A stretch of DNA of 64,000 nucleotides from Limnoglobus roseus. GTDB lineage: Bacteria > Planctomycetota > Planctomycetia > Gemmatales > Gemmataceae. The position numbers and the translations under genes are program-made. This document shows, one piece after another, positions 54,632 to 63,643 of this stretch (position 1 is its first letter; each line of letters begins with the position of its first letter). The DNA is taken from assembly GCF_008254045.1 (NCBI RefSeq), contig NZ_CP042425.1, positions 8,756,163 to 8,820,162 of the forward strand, in the 5' to 3' direction. Under the pieces are notes generated by a model that had not been told where the DNA came from, did not search any database, and saw only the letters and a program-made list of their open reading frames with translations.

Positions 54632-55435
54632 GTGAACCTCGACGCATATCTGACGCGCATCGGCTACGCCGGCCCGAAGGCCCCGACGCTCGACGTGCTC
54701 CGCCAAATCGTTCACGCCCACCTGTGTTCGATCCCGTTCGAGAACGTGGACGTGCTGCTCGGCCGCGGCGTCTCGCTCGCCGACGCCGACGTCGAGCAAA
54801 AACTCGTCCGGGACCGCCGCGGCGGGTACTGCTTCGAGCAGAACTCGCTGCTGCTGCGGGCCCTGGCGGCCCTCGCATTCTCTGCCGCGCCGCTGTCGGC
54901 CCGCGTGCGGCTCAAGGCCCCGCGGGAGGTCATCCCCCCACGGACGCACCTGTTCTTGCGCGTCGACCTGGACGGCGTGCCGTGGCTCGCTGACGTCGGG
55001 GTCGGCGGCCTGAGCCCGACGGCCTCCGTCCGGCTCGACGTCATGGGCGACGAGCAGCCGACGCCGCACGAACCGCGGCGGATCGTCCGCGAGGACGGCA
55101 CCCCCCTGCTCCGGTACTTCCACCAGGCGAAGGTCGGCGACGCGTAGGTGGACGTGTACGAGTTCACGCTCGAAGAGATGCCGGCCGTCGATCGCGAGGT
55201 CGGGAACTGGTGGACGAGCACGTGCCCGCAGTCCCGGTTCCGGCAGAACTTGACGGTCACGCTCGCCAGCCCCGACGGCACGCGGCTGTCGGTCCTGAAC
55301 CGCGAGTTCACCCGCCGCCGCGGGGCCGAGGTGTTGGAACGGTTCGAATTCTCCGACGCCGGGCACCTCCTCCGCGTTCTGGGCGAGCGGTTCGGGATTC
55401 GGCTTCCGTCCGACACGACCTTCTCAATTCCGTAA
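54632..55435 (+). pseudogene. nat: Arylamine N-acetyltransferase with one in-frame amber
   Basis: From GTG 54632 the protein has the NAT core: YLTRIGYAGPKAPTLDVLRQ, catalytic Cys in RRGGYCFEQNSLLL, His in PPRTHLFLRVDLDG and Asp in WLADVGVGGLSPT. A TAG at 55145-55147 stands where related enzymes have Trp (GDA-stop-VDVYEFTLEE), then the same frame continues to 55435 (QSRFRQNLTVTLASPDGTRL). Apart from this TGG to TAG change the gene is full length, about 267 codons. The first 171 residues, including the triad, can still be made. Confidence 0.9.
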
Positions 55436-55639
55436 CGTCGAGCCGCCGAGCGACGGCCGGGGCTCGGGACAACCGTCGGGAGCCCGGGAGCGATTTTGCC
55501 GGGGGCCGATGTTTCGCCCGGCCGCGTCACTTCGAACCCGCCCGGCATAGTTAACAGGCAGAGATTTTTTCCACCCGCTCCGGTCAGCGGACCCACCGCG
55601 AAGCGGCGGTCGCTGGGGGACGCCCTCCGAGGCCCCCTC

Positions 55640-55840
55640 GTGCGACCCGAACTGCCGCCCCATCAACTCACCCCGGACGAACGGTTCCGGGAACTCGCCG
55701 CGATCCTCGCGGTCGGGCTCCTCCGCCTCCGCGACCGGCACGCCCTGGCGACTCCGGCCGAACCACCCCACTGGCCAGAAGAGGTCGAGAATCCCCTTGA
55801 CCTTCCCCCCGAGACGAGCGTCACTGGTCGTGCGGGTTGA
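55640..55840 (+). CDS. Small conserved ORF of the recombinase cassette (copy 2)
   Basis: The 66-aa product from GTG 55640 (MRPELPPHQLTPDERFRELA, then AILAVGLLRLRDRHAL) is the paralogue of the ORF at 4638. The sequence before the start (GGTCGCTGG near 55608 and the CGTGCGACCCG around the start) also matches the first copy, so the regulatory region is conserved. Role unknown. Confidence 0.75.
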   Translation: MRPELPPHQLTPDERFRELAAILAVGLLRLRDRHALATPAEPPHWPEEVENPLDLPPETSVTGRAG

Positions 55841-55876
55841 CGCGACCCGGACGACCGAGACCCCCGAGGTCCGTTG

Positions 55877-56371
55877 ATGGACGCCGCGCTGAAGAAGGCG
55901 ATCGCCGAGCTCCCCCGGCTGACCGTGTTGCAACTCCGGGCGAAGTACGCCGAGGCCCACGGCGAGCCGACCCGGGCCGCGAACAAGGGATGGCTCGTCC
56001 GCCGGATCGCCTGGCGACTCCAGGCCAACGCCGCGGGCGGCCTGACCGAGCGGGCGTTGCGGCGGGCCGCGGAACTGGCCAACGACGCCGACCTGCGGCT
56101 CAACCCGCCGCGGGGCCGGGCGGCGGCCTCCGACGCGGCCGAACCCGTCGTCCGCACGCTGCCGTTCGCGGCGGACGCGCGGCTGCCGCCGCCGGGGACG
56201 ATCCTCACCCGGGCGTACAAGGGCACGGTCGTCCGCGTCCAGGTTCTCACCGCCGGGTTCGAGTACGACGGCGAGGCGTACCCGTCCCTGTCCGCCGTGG
56301 CGAAGGCCGTCACCGGGTCCCACGTCAACGGGTTCCACTTCTTCCGCCTCGGCCCGAAAGGAACGCCATGA
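55877..56371 (+). CDS. DUF2924 family protein of the recombinase cassette (copy 2)
   Basis: From ATG 55877 (MDAALKKAIAELPRLTVLQL RAKYAEAHG) the 164-aa product repeats the layout of the copy at 4892: NKGWLVRRIAWRLQANA in the N-terminal half and ILTRAYKGTVVRVQVLTAGF EYDGEAYPSLSAVAKAVTGS in the C-terminal half. The first-copy linker is longer. The stop overlaps the recombinase ATG at 56368. Confidence 0.9.
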   Translation: MDAALKKAIAELPRLTVLQLRAKYAEAHGEPTRAANKGWLVRRIAWRLQANAAGGLTERALRRAAELANDADLRLNPPRGRAAASDAAEPVVRTLPFAADARLPPPGTILTRAYKGTVVRVQVLTAGFEYDGEAYPSLSAVAKAVTGSHVNGFHFFRLGPKGTP

Positions 56372-57960
56372 AACCGAAGCCTACTACGCCGGCGGCGGTC
56401 GTGAAACTGACCCGGTGCGCGATCTACACTCGCAAGTCGTCCGAGGAGGGGCTCGCCCAGGAGTTCAACTCCCTCGACGCCCAGCGGGAGGCGGGCGAGT
56501 TGTTCGTCCGCAGCCAGGGCGGCGAGGGATGGACGGTCCTCCCCGACCGGTACGACGACGGCGGGTTCACCGGCGGGAACACCGACCGGCCCGGCCTGCA
56601 ACGCTTGATGAAAGACATCGCGGCCGGCCGGGTGGGCGTGGTGATCGTGTACAAGGTCGACCGGCTGAGCCGCTCGCTGCTCGACTTCGCCGCCCTCATG
56701 CAGACGTTCGAGGCACACCAGGTCGGGTTCGTGTCCGTGACGCAGCAGTTTTGCACGACCACGTCGATGGGCCGACTCGTCCTCAACGTGCTGCTCTCCT
56801 TCGCCCAGTTCGAACGGGAGTTGGTCAGCGAGCGGACGCGGGACAAGATCGCGGCCACGCGACGGAAGGGCAAGTGGACGGGCGGCCGGCCGGTCCTCGG
56901 CTATACCGTCGACCCGGACCGGTTCAAGCTCGTCGTGGACCCGGCCGAGGCCGACCGGGTGCGGGCGATCTTCCAGCTCTACCTGACCGAGGGGTCGCTC
57001 CTCCCGGTCGTCGAGGAACTCGCCCGGCGGGGGTGGCAGAACAAGGCGTGGACGTCCCGCAAGGGGTTGGTGCTGGGCGGGAAGGCGTTCACCCGCACGA
57101 GCCTGTACAAGTTGCTCACCAACGTCGTCTACGCCGGGAAGGTGCGGTACAAGGCCGAGGTCCACCCGGGCGAGCACGCGGCGATCGTCGACCCGGGCGT
57201 GTGGCAACGGGTCCAATCGCAGCTCGCCCACAACGGGCGGGGCGGCGGGGGCGACACCGCCGCCCGGAACCGGTTCGGGGCGGTCCTCAAGGGCCTGCTC
57301 CAGTGCGTGCCGTGCGGGTGCGCGATGACGCCGACGCACTCGACCCGGGGGGCCAAGCGGTACCGGTACTACGTGTGCTCGGCCGCCCAGAAGAAGGGGT
57401 GGCGGACGTGCCCGTCGAAGGCCGTTCCGGCGGAACAGACGGAGCGGTTCGTCGTCGACCAGGTCCGGGCCGTCGGCCGCGACCCGGCCCTCGTCGCCGG
57501 GGTCCTGGCCGAGGCCCGGGCGCAGGACGAGACGCGGGCGGCCGACCTCACCCGCGAGGAGCGGGGGCTGACGACGGACCTCACGTCCTGGCACAAGGAG
57601 TTGCGGGCGCTCTCGGGGCAACTCCGGCCGGGGGCGGACAACGGCCCGGTGATCGCCCGGCTGGCGGACCTGCAGGAGCGGGTCGGGTCGGCCGAGGCGC
57701 GGGCGGCCGCCCTCCGCCGGCAGGTCGTCGAGGCCCGGTCCCGGGTGGTCGGCGAGGACGAGGCGGCCGCCGCCTTGTCGGCGTTCGACCCCGTCTGGGG
57801 CACACTCTCGCCGCGGGAACAGGGCCGGGTCCTCGCCCTCCTGATCGAGCGGATCGGGTACGACGGCGGGACCGGGAAGGTGGCGATCACGTTCCGGGCG
57901 GCGGGCATCCAGACGCTCGCCCGCGAACTGGCCGACAAACGCGAGGAGAAGCGGGCATGA
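56368..57960 (+). CDS. Large serine recombinase (integrase, copy 2)
   Basis: The 530-aa protein has Ser24 in YTRKSSEEGLAQEFNSLDAQ and the same arrangement as copy 1: RYDDGGFTGGNTDRPGL, KVDRLSRSLLDFAAL, SFAQFERELVSERTRDKIAA TRRKGKW, FTRTSLYKLLTNVVYAGKVR Y, zinc ribbon CVPCGCAM ... YYVCSAAQKKGWRTC and a coiled-coil C-terminus ending ARELADKREEKRA. The two copies are clearly diverged rather than recently duplicated (many conservative differences), so they probably belong to separate integration events. Confidence 0.96.
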   Translation: MKPKPTTPAAVVKLTRCAIYTRKSSEEGLAQEFNSLDAQREAGELFVRSQGGEGWTVLPDRYDDGGFTGGNTDRPGLQRLMKDIAAGRVGVVIVYKVDRLSRSLLDFAALMQTFEAHQVGFVSVTQQFCTTTSMGRLVLNVLLSFAQFERELVSERTRDKIAATRRKGKWTGGRPVLGYTVDPDRFKLVVDPAEADRVRAIFQLYLTEGSLLPVVEELARRGWQNKAWTSRKGLVLGGKAFTRTSLYKLLTNVVYAGKVRYKAEVHPGEHAAIVDPGVWQRVQSQLAHNGRGGGGDTAARNRFGAVLKGLLQCVPCGCAMTPTHSTRGAKRYRYYVCSAAQKKGWRTCPSKAVPAEQTERFVVDQVRAVGRDPALVAGVLAEARAQDETRAADLTREERGLTTDLTSWHKELRALSGQLRPGADNGPVIARLADLQERVGSAEARAAALRRQVVEARSRVVGEDEAAAALSAFDPVWGTLSPREQGRVLALLIERIGYDGGTGKVAITFRAAGIQTLARELADKREEKRA

Positions 57961-58421
57961 CGACCGAACTGACGATCGAGCGGGAGTTCCACTTCGCCCG
58001 GCGCGGGCGGGGGTACCGGAAGGTGCTGGAAGAGGGCCCGGTCCCGGCGGCGACGGCGGGCGTTCGCGTCCCGAAGGTCAGCCGGTGGCTCGCCCTGGCG
58101 ATCCGGATTGACCGGCTCGTCCGAGACGGGGCGATCGCGAACTACGCGGAGGCGGCCCGCCTGGGGCAGGTGACGCGGGCGCGGGTGAGCCAGATCGTGA
58201 GTCTGCTCAACCTCGCCCCGGACGTGCAGGAGGCGGTCTTGCACCTGCCGCCGACGGACGCCGGCCGGGACGCCGTCACCTTCCGGGAGTTGCTGCCGAT
58301 CGCGGCGGTCGCGAACTGGGACGGGCAACGGACATTGTGGGCCGTCGTCGCGGCTCGACTCCCCGTTACCCCCGGCAGTTCGGCCCGCGGCTCTGGGCGT
58401 CGCTCGGCTTCGCCAACGTGA
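57957..58421 (+). CDS. HTH DNA-binding protein of the recombinase cassette (copy 2)
   Basis: The ATG overlaps the recombinase stop. The 154-aa product matches copy 1 over its HTH (YAEAARLGQVTRARVSQIVS LLNLAPDVQEAVLHLP). After NWDGQRTLWAVVAARL the C-terminal 20 residues (VTPGSSARGSGRRSASPT) look unlike copy 1 and may be read from sequence joined on when IS66 debris inserted behind the gene. Confidence 0.8.
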   Translation: MTTELTIEREFHFARRGRGYRKVLEEGPVPAATAGVRVPKVSRWLALAIRIDRLVRDGAIANYAEAARLGQVTRARVSQIVSLLNLAPDVQEAVLHLPPTDAGRDAVTFRELLPIAAVANWDGQRTLWAVVAARLPVTPGSSARGSGRRSASPT

Positions 58422-58521
58422 TCTTTAAACGTTCGCGTCCGGTGAAGTGACGTCGTGTGCTGCCGGTGAATTTGATGGGTTTCCTCGAATTCAGGAGGCC
58501 CGTGATGTCCACCCACGCGTT

Positions 58522-58900
58522 CTCGCCCGCTGGCGAACGATCTTCGCCAAGCAGCGTCGGTCCTCGGTCGCCATCACGGCGTTCTGCCGGTCGCGGAAGC
58601 CCCGCAAGCCGAACTTTCACCGCTGGCGGAACGTCCGTGGTCAACTCGATCCTTCGGAACCGAAGGCCGCGTTCGTGCCGATCCGCAAGGCCCACTCGCC
58701 GAAGACCTCGCCCCCGTCGGCACGCTCCGCGGCACCATCGACATGCCGCAGGCCCACATCGCCAAGCTCGTGAAGGTGACGTTCGGCCGCTCCGGCGAGC
58801 GGGTCGAAGCCCCCTCTTCGACGCCCTCGACGCCGAACCCCTTTCCGTGGCCGGAGCGATCGCCGCGCCGGAATGGAAACGCCTCTGAAACGCCGCATGA
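58522..58900 (+). pseudogene. IS66-type TnpA remnant and unassigned debris
   Basis: The frame at 58522-58696 reads LARWRTIFAKQRRSSVAITA FCRSRKPRKPNFHRWRNVRG, the HTH part of an IS66 small ORF, then AAFVPIRKAH. Downstream, in another frame, GTLRGTIDMPQAHIAKLVKV TFGRSGERVEAPSS (to about 58900) looks like a different protein end I cannot place. Neither has a usable start. The 58422-59017 gap otherwise shows no gene. Confidence 0.55.
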
Positions 58901-59017
58901 ACTCCGGGCCAAAATCTAGCGGGGCACTCAAATTTTAAATCCGCCTGGTGTGGGTAAGTCTGGCGGCATAGAATTTTATAACCCACCGAGCCGTAAGCTT
59001 CTCTTCTCTCTTCGACG

Positions 59018-60955
59018 GTGACTATCGTTGTGACATTGACAAACTACATTCCAAACAACTCACTTCTCGTCGTCGCCCTAATCGGGCTGACCTTCGACTT
59101 TACCCCCTCCCTCCCCGCGGCGGACGAAGAGGCTGTGACGCCGGAGCAGCGGGCGGCGATTCTCAAGACCTTTCGCGACGACGTTACACCGTTTCTGAAG
59201 AACTATTGCATGCCGTGCCACGGCGATCGGAGGTCGAAGAAAGGCGACGTGTCGTTCATCGGAGTCTTCGGGCGACCGGGAGCGGGGGAATTCCGCAAGG
59301 TATGGCAGATGTCGTCGGTTAGCGTGAACGAGCACGCGATGCCGCCGGAGTACGCCAAGAAGCAACCGACGGACGAGGAGCGAAAGAAGTTCGTGGGGTG
59401 GATTCCGAAGGTCAAGTACCTCAACCCGAAGGATCCTGGAGCTTTCGTCATCCGCCGGCTGAACAAGGTGGAATACGGCAACACGCTGCGTGACCTTTTG
59501 GGCGTCGACCCTTCGGTCGCCAAGGATCTGCCCGACGAAGTGCCCGGCGAGGGATACCTGAACACCCTTTCGCCATTGCAAACGGAACAGTACCTGGTGA
59601 TCGCGAACGAAGCGTTGAACCGTGCACTCGGCCCCAAAGATGGGCCGAGCACCGAGAAGCAACAACAACTTTTCGGAGCGACGCCCCCGCCCACCGCCGA
59701 TCCGCGGGAGGCGGCAAAGAAGGTCGCCCGTTCGCTCGCTCGGAACGCGTATCGTCGTCCCGCCTCGGATGAGGAAATCGACGTATTGCTGCGTGTTTTC
59801 GACCTCGCTCGTGAGAACAAACTCGACTACCCGGCGTCGTTGCGGTTGATGTTGAAAGCGATTCTCGTCTCGCCGCAGTTCCTCTTCATCACTCCGGCGA
59901 AGGAACATCCCACAAACGAGACCATCGTTCCCCTCGACGACTTTCAACTCGCTTCGCGGGTGTCGTACTTTCTGTGGTCCACGATGCCGGACGCCGAGCT
60001 TTCGGCCCTCGCCGATCAAGGAAAATTGAACGACCCGGCCACGTTGCGGTCTCAAGTGAAGCGGATGCTCTTGGACAAGCGGTCGCGAGCACTCTTCGAC
60101 GGCTTCGGAGCACAATGGCTCGGCATCAGCGGATTGAGGGAAAAGCGGTTCGATCCGGCGAAGTTCCCCGAGATGACGCCCGCCCTCCGCACGGCGATGT
60201 ACGACGAAGTCCGCCTGTTCTTCGATAGCATCGTCCGGGAGAACCGCAGCGTCCGCGGATTCATCGAAAGCGATTACACCTTTGTGAACGAAAGCCTCGC
60301 CAAGATCTACGGCCTCAAGGAGAAGGTTTCCGGGCCGCAGATGCGACGTGTCCAACTCGCCGATCCCAATCGTGGCGGGATTCTAGGCATGCCGGGCACT
60401 CTCGCAATGACTTCCTTCCCCGAGCGAACCAGTGCGGTGAAGCGCGGCGCGTGGGTGCTGGAACAGTTGCTCGGCGAGCACATTCCGCCTCCGCCCCCGA
60501 ATGTGCCCGAATTGGATAAGCAGGACAAGAAAAAGGTCGCGGACCTGACGCAACGCCAGCGGACGGAATTGCACCGCTCGAACACCGTTTGTGCGAACTG
60601 CCACAAAGTTATGGACCCGATCGGATTCGGCTTGGAGAACTTCGATGCCATCGGTCGCTGGCGGGAGAAGGATGAATCCGGCGGCCCGATTGACGCTGGT
60701 GGCGAGCTGCCGGGCGGGAAGAAGTTCAGCTCGCCGAAGGAGTTGAAGGCGATCATCGCCGAACGCAAAGAGGACCTCGTCCGAAACGTGACCGAGAAAC
60801 TGCTCGCCTACGCCCTTTGCCGCCAGCTGGAAGGTTACGACGTGACCGTCGTTGACCGCATACTCGAGCATCTCCACGAAGACGACGACCGCGTGCAGAC
60901 GATGATCGTGGAAGTTGTGACGAGTTATCCGTTCACCCACCGCCGAATTAAATAA
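59018..60955 (+). CDS. DUF1587/1592/1588/1585-type exported multihaem-like protein
   Basis: The 645-aa protein has an N-terminal signal/anchor (NNSLLVVALIGLTFDFTPSL) and two CxxCH motifs: NYCMPCHGDRRSKKGDVSF near residue 66, and TVCANCHKVMDPIGFGLENF near 530. The middle consists of the paired planctomycete domains (RRLNKVEYGNTLRDLLGVDP, RRPASDEEIDVLLRVFD, RVSYFLWSTMPDAELSALAD, RGGILGMPGTLAMTSFPERT SAVKRG, VTEKLLAYALCRQLEGYDVT). These proteins are always next to DUF1552 partners; the pathway is unknown but export and haem binding are likely. Third-position G/C is lower than in neighbouring operons. Confidence 0.93.
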   Translation: MTIVVTLTNYIPNNSLLVVALIGLTFDFTPSLPAADEEAVTPEQRAAILKTFRDDVTPFLKNYCMPCHGDRRSKKGDVSFIGVFGRPGAGEFRKVWQMSSVSVNEHAMPPEYAKKQPTDEERKKFVGWIPKVKYLNPKDPGAFVIRRLNKVEYGNTLRDLLGVDPSVAKDLPDEVPGEGYLNTLSPLQTEQYLVIANEALNRALGPKDGPSTEKQQQLFGATPPPTADPREAAKKVARSLARNAYRRPASDEEIDVLLRVFDLARENKLDYPASLRLMLKAILVSPQFLFITPAKEHPTNETIVPLDDFQLASRVSYFLWSTMPDAELSALADQGKLNDPATLRSQVKRMLLDKRSRALFDGFGAQWLGISGLREKRFDPAKFPEMTPALRTAMYDEVRLFFDSIVRENRSVRGFIESDYTFVNESLAKIYGLKEKVSGPQMRRVQLADPNRGGILGMPGTLAMTSFPERTSAVKRGAWVLEQLLGEHIPPPPPNVPELDKQDKKKVADLTQRQRTELHRSNTVCANCHKVMDPIGFGLENFDAIGRWREKDESGGPIDAGGELPGGKKFSSPKELKAIIAERKEDLVRNVTEKLLAYALCRQLEGYDVTVVDRILEHLHEDDDRVQTMIVEVVTSYPFTHRRIK

Positions 60956-60962
60956 GGTGCAA

Positions 60963-62339
60963 ATGATGACCCGGAAAGCCGTGCTCGACCGACGCGCCTG
61001 CTTAAAAGGCATCGGGGCCACCCTCGCTCTCCCCCTTTTCAGTTCGGTCGGCTGGGCTGGCGATACCAAGGGCAAGCCCGCCAAGCCGCCGGTGAGACTC
61101 GCCTTCATGTACATGCCCCACGGCGTGATCATGGATCAATTCTGGCCGACCAACCCGGACAATTTCCTGACCCAACCGCCACCGGCCCTCGATTCGCTGC
61201 GGCCCGTGTTGAACCAGTGCCTTATGGTGAAGGGCATCTCCGGGGTGGCGATCAAGCCGTTCAACGGTGCCCCGCACGCCTTGGAGCTTTCGACGTGGCT
61301 GACGGCGACGCTGCCCAACGCCGACCACCGCAACAAGATCGACATCGCGATCTCCGCCGACCAGATTGCCGCGAACTACGTCGGCGGGTTGACCTCGCTG
61401 CCGTCGCTCGAATTGGCGACCATGCCGCAGACGCACAAGGAAAATCAAGAAGGCTTGAACGAAGGGTACTACTCGCATTGCAGTTTCCGTTCGCCGACGC
61501 AGTCGGTGCCCGCGGAGATCAATCCGCGAAACGTCCTCAACCGCCTGTTCGGCAAGGCCGACAAGCCCGGCGCCGCACCGCGACATGACCCCCTCGACCG
61601 GAGCATGCTCGACCTCGTCATCGGCGGGGCCCGAGACCTCCGCAAGAAACTCCCTCAGGACGATCAACACAAGCTCGACGAGTACCTCGATAGCGTTCGT
61701 GCCGTCGAACGCCGCATCGCGGCGATCGAAAAGAGACAGCAAGATGCCGCGTTCGAAAAAGCGGGCGTCGGCCCGAGCAAACGCAACGCCACCGACTCCG
61801 CCCCCATCGAAATCAAAATACCGTCCGGCGACAAGCGCAGCGAGTACATGCAGGTGATGTGCGACCTCAACGTACTCGCCTTCCAAACGGACACCACCCG
61901 CGTCAGCACCTACATCGGGTCCACTCCGAACGGCGTGACGTACCCCGAACTCGGCCTGGGCGAACACCACTCGTTCACCCACCACGGAAATAAGCCGGAA
62001 ACCAAGGCCAAGGTCGCGGCCATCACCGCCTTCAACATCTCTCAGTTCGCCTACATGGTGAACAAAATGGCCAAGCTCAAGGAAGGGAACGGCACCCTGC
62101 TCGACAACTGCATGATGATGTGGGGATCGGGCCTCGAAGACGGCGACCAGCACACGCGGGAAAACCTCCCGTTCATCATTGCGGGCGGCGGTGGCGGGTC
62201 GCTCAAGACCGGCCGTTGCATCCTTTCGAAGGGCAATCAAGGCGACCTGCTCACGACACTCCTCGCTTGTATGGGAGTTCCCCTCGACCGCCCCATCGGC
62301 ATCGCCACCAAGCAGATCAAGGAAATGATGAACGGCTGA
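60963..62339 (+). CDS. DUF1552 exported protein, partner of the DUF1592 protein
   Basis: From ATG 60963 the 458-aa protein begins with a twin-arginine-type leader (RRACLKGIGATLALPLFSSV). DUF1552 hallmarks follow: LAFMYMPHGVIMDQFWPTN, DSLRPVLNQCLMVKGISGVA, HALELSTWLTATLP, SIDQIAANYVGG-like block, LNRLFGKAD, MWGSGLEDGDQHTRENLPFI IAGGGGGSLKTGR and the C-terminal GVPLDRPIG. The protein is related to the sulfatase-like/alkaline-phosphatase-like DUF1501 group used by planctomycetes. Starts 7 bp behind the DUF1592 stop, so they are an operon. Confidence 0.93.
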   Translation: MMTRKAVLDRRACLKGIGATLALPLFSSVGWAGDTKGKPAKPPVRLAFMYMPHGVIMDQFWPTNPDNFLTQPPPALDSLRPVLNQCLMVKGISGVAIKPFNGAPHALELSTWLTATLPNADHRNKIDIAISADQIAANYVGGLTSLPSLELATMPQTHKENQEGLNEGYYSHCSFRSPTQSVPAEINPRNVLNRLFGKADKPGAAPRHDPLDRSMLDLVIGGARDLRKKLPQDDQHKLDEYLDSVRAVERRIAAIEKRQQDAAFEKAGVGPSKRNATDSAPIEIKIPSGDKRSEYMQVMCDLNVLAFQTDTTRVSTYIGSTPNGVTYPELGLGEHHSFTHHGNKPETKAKVAAITAFNISQFAYMVNKMAKLKEGNGTLLDNCMMMWGSGLEDGDQHTRENLPFIIAGGGGGSLKTGRCILSKGNQGDLLTTLLACMGVPLDRPIGIATKQIKEMMNG

Positions 62340-62349
62340 ACGAATCGAC

Positions 62350-62380
62350 GACCCGGCGGTTACATTCGATCCGCCGGGTC
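62350..62380 (+). terminator. Hairpin terminator of the DUF1592-DUF1552 operon
   Basis: GACCCGGCGG (62350-62359) pairs with CCGCCGGGTC (62371-62380) 11 bp behind the stop codon. No long T-run. Confidence 0.65.
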
Positions 62381-62556
62381 CGTCACCCCTTAGGCCGGAT
62401 ATTTCATCGTAATGCGAGTAAAAGAGTATCGCGGTGATTGAAGGTTTGGTATTGGAAGGAGTTACCACACTTCATCCACCCCCTTTTCCCCAAGGCCATC
62501 GCGTACTTTTGGGCAGTTCGCGAATTTGGACGACCTTACGCCCGCGGCCGTTTTGA

Positions 62557-63588
62557 TCAACCGCGGGAGTGCGGATCGATGGTGCCGTGGCGTTGTGCCC
62601 AGGCGTCGGGTAGGAGGTGGTCACGTCGGCCGGCTTGTCGGCGGGTTCATCGAACAGGTCGATGAGGTAGAGCGACGGGTTCAACCGGTGCCGTTTGGCA
62701 CCGGCGCAGAGGCACATCAGCACACGGACGGTGGCGAGGCCGCCGTTCCCGCCGCGGAAGGGCCAGTTTTTGCGTCCGACGGCGAGAGGTCGCACGGAGC
62801 GTTCGGCGACGTTGTTGTCGATGGCGAAACGGGCGTCCACTCCGTAGCGTGAAAGCGTGGGCCATTGGTTGCGGGCTTACGACAGCGCCTGTCCGAAGGA
62901 GCTCATGGACATCGCCGTGCGGTGTTCGTCGTCCAGCCAAGTCCCGAACTGTTCGAGGATCGGCCCGGCCCGCGTTCGCCGCAGGTGCACGACGTACTCG
63001 CCCTTCCACCTTCCGTCGGCGATGTCGCGTTCGACGGCGGAAAAGCGTGCGGATGTAAGCCAAGGCTCGACTCGCCTGAGCCGGACTGCTCTCCGGGGCT
63101 TCGACGAACTTCCGCCGAACGTGGGCCCAGCAACCGAAGTGTCGGGCTCCGGACCCGTGGACCGCGTTGTAGCCGGAATAGGCGTCGGCGTGCACGAAGC
63201 CCCGATACCCTTCGAGGAACTTGGCGGGGTGCTCTTCGCCCCGGCCGGCGGTGAAGTCGAAGTGCGTGTAGGGATGGGCCGCATCGCCGAGGTAGATCCA
63301 AGTGTAGGCGGTGCGGGCGGGCTTCAACAACTGCCCCGGGGACTCGTCGGCGTGGATCGCGAACGACGCTTCCACCCGGGCGATCATGAGCCGGAAGACG
63401 GGATCGAGCAGCGTGGCGCACTTCACGATCAGGTAGCACAAGCGGGTGCGATACACGGGCCAACCCTGCCGTGCGAAGATCTGTTCTTGGCGGTTCAAGG
63501 GCAGATGATCGACATACTTCCACACGATGACCTGCGCCACGAAAGCGTACGCCCACTGACATTGCGAAAGCCGGCACGCCCGCACCAT
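62557..63588 (-). pseudogene. IS66-family TnpC transposase, 5'-truncated and frameshifted
   Basis: The minus strand gives the IS66 transposase in pieces. From 63588: FVAQVIVWKYVDHLPLNRQE QIFARQGW, HADESPGQLLKPARTAYTWI YLGDA, GYRGFVHADAYSGYNAVHGS and HFGCWAHVRRKFVEA. A shift near 63040 leads to VERDIADGRWKGEYVVHLRR and WLDDEHRTAMSMSSFGQALS, then stop; a further frame holds DARFAIDNNVAERSVRPLAV GRKNW and RHRLNPSLYLIDLF. One more shift restores the usual LLPDAWAQRHG end to 62557. N-terminal leucine-zipper/zinc region missing. Confidence 0.88.
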
Positions 63589-63643
63589 AACCGAGGGAGA
63601 ATCTTGCCCGGCCGAAGAACGACGACCCGAGGAAGGCGTAACC

